Shown: positions 50,842 through 58,412 of the stretch, piece after piece
Numbering within the stretch: the first letter of the stretch is position 1
Layout: each line of letters begins with the position of its first letter
Program-made: the position numbers and the translations under genes
Assembly: GCA_023014485.1 (NCBI GenBank)
Contig: JAJOZX010001073.1
Coordinates: 260,001-324,000, forward strand
Length of the DNA stretch: 64,000 bases
Direction of reading: 5' to 3'
Origin: Bathynomus jamesi
Taxonomy: Eukaryota; Arthropoda; Malacostraca; Isopoda; Cirolanidae
Notes under the pieces: model-generated
Database searches by the model: none
Told to the model about the DNA's origin: nothing
What the model saw: the letters and a program-made list of their open reading frames with translations, nothing else

Positions 50842-52893
50842 GGGTGGGCCGTAAGTTTCCATACATAGGAAAATTTGGATCAGCAGTTTCCGGATGCTTG
50901 GATTGGTCGGCGTGGTCCTGTGGAGTGGCCTCCCAGATCCCCAGATCTCACCCCCCTTGATTTCTATCTTTGGGGGCACTTGAAGGCCATGGTGTATCAC
51001 GAAAAGATACGAGACATAAATCATCTAAAGGAACGTATCACCAACGCCATTACAAGCATAACGTCAACTGTGCTAATGCGTGTTCATCAACAGTGGGGAA
51101 CACGTATTGAAATGTGTTTTCAAAACAATGGCAACCATGTAGAGCATATTATATAAATAAAAATGGTTGTCCATAAAAAAATGTTTATTTTTCCTATGTA
51201 TGGAACTTTCAAGTTTCCGTGCTCCGACCCCATCAAAGTATGCCATATGATGTAAAAACTCTGTACAAAGTTTTATTGATATTTTTTAATATTTAGAGGT
51301 CACTCAACGGCTTCAAAGTATTGGAAAAGAGATTCTCTGAAAGTGTGAATATAAACAATTTCCAAATGTATTTAAACACTTTATTATGTTCCTACATTAG
51401 CAGGACCATCATAATATTAAGATGAAGTACAGTAATATCAGAGGAGTGTAATTATGATTAATCATTATTTCCACTCGAGATATGCTTTTGTCCCCATGTC
51501 CAACGCTTGAGATGGTCTTCAACAACCTGGAGAAGAAACTAGAATTGTTCATCATCTTTGGTTAGGTATCCAGAAAAATCCTAAATGAGAGCAACTCCAC
51601 GTTCAGCAAAGTCATTTGTTACAGTCTCTTTCGCAGTCTGGTAATGGGTATCCTCTTCCCATTGCTCAGCAGTTTTCTCCAAGAATTCATCTGGGAAGTT
51701 GAGCTTCGTGAACAATGATTGTGTGTTTTTTGTTACAAAGTTTTCCAAGCTTTTTTCTTTCACAGTATCCAGGTCAACAACCACGCGCTTTGGAGGGTTT
51801 TGTCCATCAACACTAGTCATAGATATGACCATGCGATTTTTTATATCAGGGAGGACTAAAAGACTAAAATAACACACACTAATGCAAACACATCCTACCA
51901 TTAAGGCGCTGAAATGATACTGGGGTAAGGCATAGAGAGGAAGTGCATTTCAATTTAGGACAAATAACGACGCATCATCAAATTTTTAATGGCGTTGAGC
52001 GACCTCTAAATATTAATATCTTCTCATGAAACAACATAATCAGCATTTTCACATGCAATGTCACATTTCCAGAGGGTCAGACCGAAACTTCTTGATGGTT
52101 CAATTTTTACCATACAAATAAGTGACACCATATATATATACAGGGTGGGCCGTAAGTTTCCATACATAGGAAAATTTAAACGTTTGTTTTTATGTTTCAG
52201 ATACCCTAAGAATATGCGTTTGTAAGATCTTGTTTACTGATGAAGCAAATTTTTACGTCAATGGAGAGGTTAATCGGCAAAACATACGTTATTGGAGTAA
52301 TGCTAACCATAACTGGCTGAGTCCGACGAAGATGCAAGGTGCCGGTAAAGTGATGGTGTGGGCCGGGATATGGGGTGACAGAATTATTGGACCAATTTCT
52401 GTCAGTGGAAATCTTAATGCCGAAAGGTATCTTAACATGTTGCAAGAAGAGATTTTCCCATCCCTGCTAAACGAGGAAGGTAACTTCCCAGTTTACTTCC
52501 AGCAAGATGGAGCTCCACCTCATTATGGTCTTCACGTGCGTCGGTATTTGGATCAGCAGTTTCCGGATGCTTGGATTGGTCGGCGTGGTCCTGTGGAGTG
52601 GCCTCCCAGATCCCCAGATCTCACCCCCCTTGATTTCTATCTTTGGGGGCACTTGAAGGCCATGGTGTATCAGGAAAATATACGAGACATAAATCATCTA
52701 AAGGAACGTATCACCAACGCCATTACAAGCATAACGTCAACTGTGCTAATGCGTGTTCATCAACAGTGGGGAACACGTATTGAAATGTGTTTTCAAAACA
52801 ATGGCAACCATGTAGAGCATATTATATAAATAAAAATGGTTGTCCATAAAAAAAATGTTTATTTTTCCTATGTATGGAAACTTACGGCCCACC

Positions 52894-52951
<58 letters not shown>

Positions 52952-54923
52952 GGTGTCCCATAGGTCCAGCATCATAGGAGAAATTCATATTTTTCTATTT
53001 CTACAAACCATAATTCATATTTTTCTCTTTCTACAGGCCATAATGTCTGTGAGCAAGGAAGAATGAATCCAGATAATTCTACTCATAGGAAATCGGAGTC
53101 AGAGAGAGGTCGCTGCTAAATTTAACAGACAGCATCCAGACCGCGAACCAATAACACAGAGTTGTGTTAGCAGACTTGTTGCAAAGTTTAAGGAAACAGG
53201 ATCCATAGAAGATAAACCACGCAGTGGACCTTCAAGGAGGTCCACTGACGATGATACAGCGACTGCTATCCTGGCTCATTTTAACAGAAGTCCCAATAAT
53301 TCTCTTCGGCAATTGTCCGCCGAGACAGGAGTGTCGAAAAGTAGCATCCATCGCATTCTTCAGGCTTACAAATGGCATCCATATAAACTTCAGATCCTAC
53401 AGAAATTAAGCGAAGATGATCCCAACCGGCGGATGGAATTTTGTGAATGGGCTACGGAACAATACATATTGAGCACGTTCTGTAAATAAAAGTTTTTGTT
53501 TTGCCTTTTTTTTATTGTTTTTCCTATGATGCCGGACTTATGGGACACCCTGTATATATACAGGGCTATTCAAAATGATTCATCCGAATACTTCCGTACC
53601 TATCAACCGTGCATACACCACATGAAAGAGGAAATCTCCGAGTTTTACAAGATCACCGCGAGAGGGCTCCAAAGTCACGCCGTGGCCTAGCCTAGCAACA
53701 AACAGTCAGTGTGAAAATGGCGTCCGGACAGCAGAAAGCGTTTTGTGTGTTGCAGTTTTCGAGCTGTAAATCGGTAGTCACAGTGCAGCGTGAGTTTCGT
53801 CAATGTTACAGAACAGATCCACTGGGTGCTCAGAGCATCCATTGGTGGTATCGGCAGTTCGAGGAAACATTCGCATTGTTACTGCTGTAGAATCTGTGAC
53901 AACGGACATGCTGGAGCGAGTATGGGAGGAATTCGACTATCGTGTCGACGTTGCTCGTGTAACTAGGGGAAGTCACATAGAGCATTTATGAGGTGAGACA
54001 CAAAATTTGGACAGTTTTTCTTTTGGTTGATGTATCACAAATCACTCTGTATTTGTAACATTAAAAAATATCCTCATTTGAAATCAGGTGAATCATTTTG
54101 AATAGCCCTGTATATATATATATATATATAAACTGCAAACAAAAAACAGTATAATTAATGTAAAGAACGACGCTTGTGTAGAAGAGCGTTCCGCACAAGA
54201 TGAGGATATATATATATTGTATTATATACAGTATATATATTTTTTTTTAATGTGTTCTCTCCAAATCCTTTTATTTTGTTAATCAGGGATGGCTGAAGGA
54301 CAAGGGAGGACTAATGCCACAAATACCAAACGATACTCGGTAGAACTCACAGGAAGCTTGTGTACACACATTTATAAAAAATGTTCATAAATACATGGAA
54401 ATCAATACTGAGCAAGAAATTGATGGAAAAATTGCCACTGCCCTGAACAATGCAGGCTTAATACAGAGGCGCCCTTCACCTTCAGAAGCAGCGAAAGGAA
54501 GTTGCTATTGCACTTGATAAGGTATACTTGGCTATCTATGAAAATTTGGTTACATTTTTAAGTATGGTACATCGCTACTTAATTATTTTAATACTTAGTC
54601 TAGTTTTATTTTAATTAATTAATACTTTGAGTAAAAATTTTATTTATACTTTATTCTGGGATTTATTATTATTACAGCGTCTTCAAATTTTTGCAGCTTC
54701 AAAGTGACTCAGCAACTTTGTCAACTGCTGTTGAAACGTGGATACAGCGCTTGCAAAGTGAAGACCTCAAGCCATACAGAGCTCAAATTAAAAAACGAAT
54801 GACTGATGCTGTGAAACCATTCTTTTATGTAGCATACTTCATGGACCCTCAATACATGGGTAAGTATCAATATTTATAATCTATTTATAATATATTCTTT
54901 GTTTTCATAGAAACAGTAATAAA

Positions 54924-54959
<36 letters not shown>

Positions 54960-57900
54960 TTTATTATATATTAACAGGAGCAGAACTTGAAGAGCAAGCA
55001 ATGGCAGCAGAACAGTGGATAATAATCAGCAACAAGCCTCAATATTTAGCATTTTCTGGCTTTCAAAATAAAAGACAAGAACCTTTTCTCAGTATCAATG
55101 TCTAATAAAGTCATTTAACTGTATAGAAAGTCTCTCTCTACTTGGTGGCAATTGATGAAAGTACAAACTGCAAAAAGAAATGTTATTGGTATGGAAGATC
55201 TCTGCAACTTTTGTGAACATCTACTGAGTTGTACCCCAAGTTCAGCTGCCACTGAGTGTGTTTTCTCAACATTTGGACACATCTGGTCCAAGTTACGCAA
55301 CAAGCTTGGGACAGAAAAAGCGGGAAAGCTGATCAAATATACAAATATTTGCGTAGTGGAAGTGAACTGAATGAAGATGAAGTTTGCTTACTTTGAGACG
55401 TGCCAGTGCTTAATAAATAAATACTTAACTATGATTACTATCTGAATTTAATTAGTTTATTACTTTTACAGGGCACTTCATTTAATAAAATGAAATATTT
55501 TGGAGTTCAGTTTTAATTAAAAATAAAGTTGAAGTTGAGTTGAGCTTTGTGCTTTTGTTATTTATTTAATAAAACAAAGTCCTACATGACTGCAATGACA
55601 CTTAAATACATGATATTGACTGTTATATTATTTTTTATTAACTTATTACAGTAACTCATTGTTTTAAAATATCTGAAAAAACCGCTTGAGTGGGTTTTAA
55701 TTGTTTTTTCAGGTGGGCTTTTACTGAAAGAACCCACTGGGGACAACTGGGTCGGGTCCAATCAGGCCAACATTCATTGAAATTGCGAAGCAACTAGGGA
55801 GGGATCATCGAACTGTAAAGAAGCCTGTAGTGGAGGGTACCAAACTGAGGCAGCGAAGTGACAAAGGAGATATCAGGTCATCCCATAAGTAATGTCGTTT
55901 TCTAGATCGAAATTTGAAGGACAGACAAAAAAAAAATCGACAAACTTTTTAATCTAGTATATATTTTCCATCGGAATCAATGACACTCTGCCAACGTCCT
56001 ACAAGCTTTTCAATGCCATGTTTATAAAATTCAGGCGGTTTTGAGGCAAAAAACGTACAAAGACTGGTGTGCAGGTCATCTAAAGAAGTATACTCTTTCT
56101 CGTCAAGATAGTTTTGCAGACTCCTGAAGAGATGATAATCTGAAGGCGCAAGGTCTGGAGAATATGGAGGATGTGGAAGCTTTTCACACCCAAGCTCCTC
56201 AATTTTTGCAGAAGTGATCCGAGCGGTATGAGGACGTGCGTTGTCGTGGTGGAACACGATTCCTTTCCAATTAACCAAAGAAGGTCTCTTTTCTTTTAGT
56301 GCAGTGTTCAATCGATCCAGTTGTTGACAGTAGACTTGAGCGGTGATTGTTTGGTTGTGTGGTAAGGTTTCAAAGTGTATTACATAGGCTGACCATACGT
56401 ACCGTTTTGAACGGGACAGTACCGTTTTTTTTTTTTTTTTCCTGGCCGTCCCGTCATTTTAATAAAAATGTCAATTTTGTCCAGGTTTATGTACTTACTT
56501 TTTCATGAATACAGAATATTACATAACTCCCGTCCCTTTTTTGCCATCCCAATGTCCCGTTTTTGTCTCAAGGAAATATGGTCAGCCTAGTATTACACCA
56601 CCTTTATCACACCAAACACTAAGCAACACCTTCCGAGGGTGAAGATTTGGTTTTGGCTGTGGTGTCGCTGGTTCTCCGGCACAAACCCACTGTCGACGGC
56701 GCCTAACATTCTGGTACAATATCCACTTTTCACCACCAGTCACTAAACGGTGCAAAAACGGATGACAATTCATGTGGCACCCATTTTCCTAACTTAGACA
56801 CTTTCCCGAGTTGTTGCAAATGTCGATGGATGGTGGACGGGGGTGAATTGAGTTTCTGGGACAATTCTTCGACAGTTGTTGAACAGTCTTCTTCAAGTGC
56901 GGCTAACAGCAGGTCATCATCAAACTCAGCAGGGCGTCCAGAGCGTGCTGCATCTGTCAAACAGCAGTCACCATTCCTAAACTTTTGAAACGATCTTTGA
57001 CATTTCCTCACATGCAGAATATCGTTGCCATAAACGTCCTGAATGTTTCGCGTTGCTTCAGTAGCAGTATTCCCTTTTTTGAACTCGTAAAGCATTATAT
57101 GCCTGATATGCTCTTCTGATACCGCCATGTTTATGAGGGGTTCACATAAAGCAAAACACACGTCTTCACTGGTCAAGGTCTGTAAAGTATGTAGCGAAAC
57201 ACGATAGATCTCCTCTTAAATATAACCTTCGGAAAACTTATGCTTAAACCGAGTAGGACTAGTTTAAACTTAATCTATCGTAAAAAACGACATTACTTAT
57301 GGGATGACCTGATATAAGAAAAGTGACAAGGCGGTAGATATCTGTAATCAAGCGCGAAGTTGCGAAGCAGCCACTGTCATCAAGTAAAGAGGTTTTTGAG
57401 CAGGCTGGCATACGTAGTACCAAGAACAACTTGATGTAAAATCTTCCAAATAATTGGCAAGACGCGTAAACCTACAATTCAGCCACCATTAACACCCAGG
57501 TACTAGCAGCAGCGTGTTGAGTGGGCACGTCAGTACATGAAAACAGATTTTAAGACTATTGTTAACCGACGAATGCGGAGCAACCCTCGATGGACCTCAT
57601 GGTTGGTCAAGAGGATGGATTGCTAAGGGTTAATCAGCTTATACAGAAAAATGAAGTTTATTTTTCCTGCTAAAATTACAGAAATATGTAAATTCAGACA
57701 AACTTTTCTTTACGCGAGAAACTCGTGTAATGTTACAGTTTTACAAATGAAATTACTTTCTGTTAGTATGTCATTGAATGAGACGACTGTACCCGCTTTG
57801 CATTTGTTAATCTTATATTCTGCTAAATTGACTAAACACAGAACAACACACAGTCAATTTCATTGCTTTGTTTTAATTGCAACCAATGATGAGAATCCCC

Positions 57901-58380
57901 AATTAGCCTAAGTATAAGGTTGCAAATGGAATTAAAACTTTCAATGTTTCAAACCAACGGTTCTGGCTACTCGCTTTTTAGTGCTATCTAAAATATACAC
58001 CAAGTCTTCTGACGGGAATGACAACTGCGAAATCTCATAAGTAAGTTCAATCAATTTAACCGTAGGTTTCTAGCGAGTTCGGCACACTCTACCACCCTTT
58101 CACTGAACGAATTAAATATCCACTTCTTAGCAACTTTTCATCGTCATGTAGGAAATAGTCCATAGAATTGTTTTTGCAGTTCAAGTAAGTTGCATCACTA
58201 TTTCGGAAAGTGGGGTTGCGAAATTTTTTTTATTTCAAGAGAGTCGCCAGCACGAAAAAGGTTGAGAAACACTGCTGTTGGGGCAAGGCCTAATTAGTAT
58301 TATTAAAGTCTTTTAGAATTTTTACACGCCCAAGATATTTTTCTTTCTTTCTGTAACATTTAGCAAATTATTTTATTGGC

Positions 58381-58412
<32 letters not shown>

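Larger units (their letters stand above)
47430..55369 (+). pseudogene. BED-finger hAT transposase with introns, decayed
   Basis: Exon 1 starts at ATG 47430 (MPFVAGNGRKSSHKWADII) and holds a BED finger (CKHCGMELSSKM, then HLQKC). It has small frameshifts near 47555 and 47775 and ends at NKD|GTGAGT (48258). Exon 2 (48416-48613) reads VLAICTDNESKMKHM and GCSSHYLNLLDKE and ends at PN|GTAAGT. Exon 3 resumes at 54287 (GWLKDKGG, then PNDTR with a TAG where TGG is expected). Later pieces read LQSDSATLSTAVETWIQRL, FFYVAYFMDPQYMG and SCTPSSAATECVFSTFG, the hAT C-terminal dimerisation block. The stop and frameshifts show it is inactive. Confidence 0.75.
47161..55770 (+). mobile_element. BED-finger hAT element (copy 2), carrying nested insertions in its intron
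   Basis: A CTGGGTTTTATTGGG motif near 47168 resembles the end region of copy 1 at 28.66 kb. A matching CCCACTGGGGACAACTGGG region lies near 55733. Between them is a transposase gene split by introns. Its second intron (48614-54286) holds a Tigger, several mariners and a hAT derivative. Exact borders are uncertain because no target duplication was resolved. Confidence 0.7.
55873..57312 (-). mobile_element. mariner family E, full length but mutated
   Basis: Inverted ends TCAGGTCATCCCATAAGTAA, about 28 bp, TA flanks, 1440 bp including a 202-bp MITE insertion. A second copy begins at 61947. It is inserted in a Tc3-like remnant. Confidence 0.92.
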
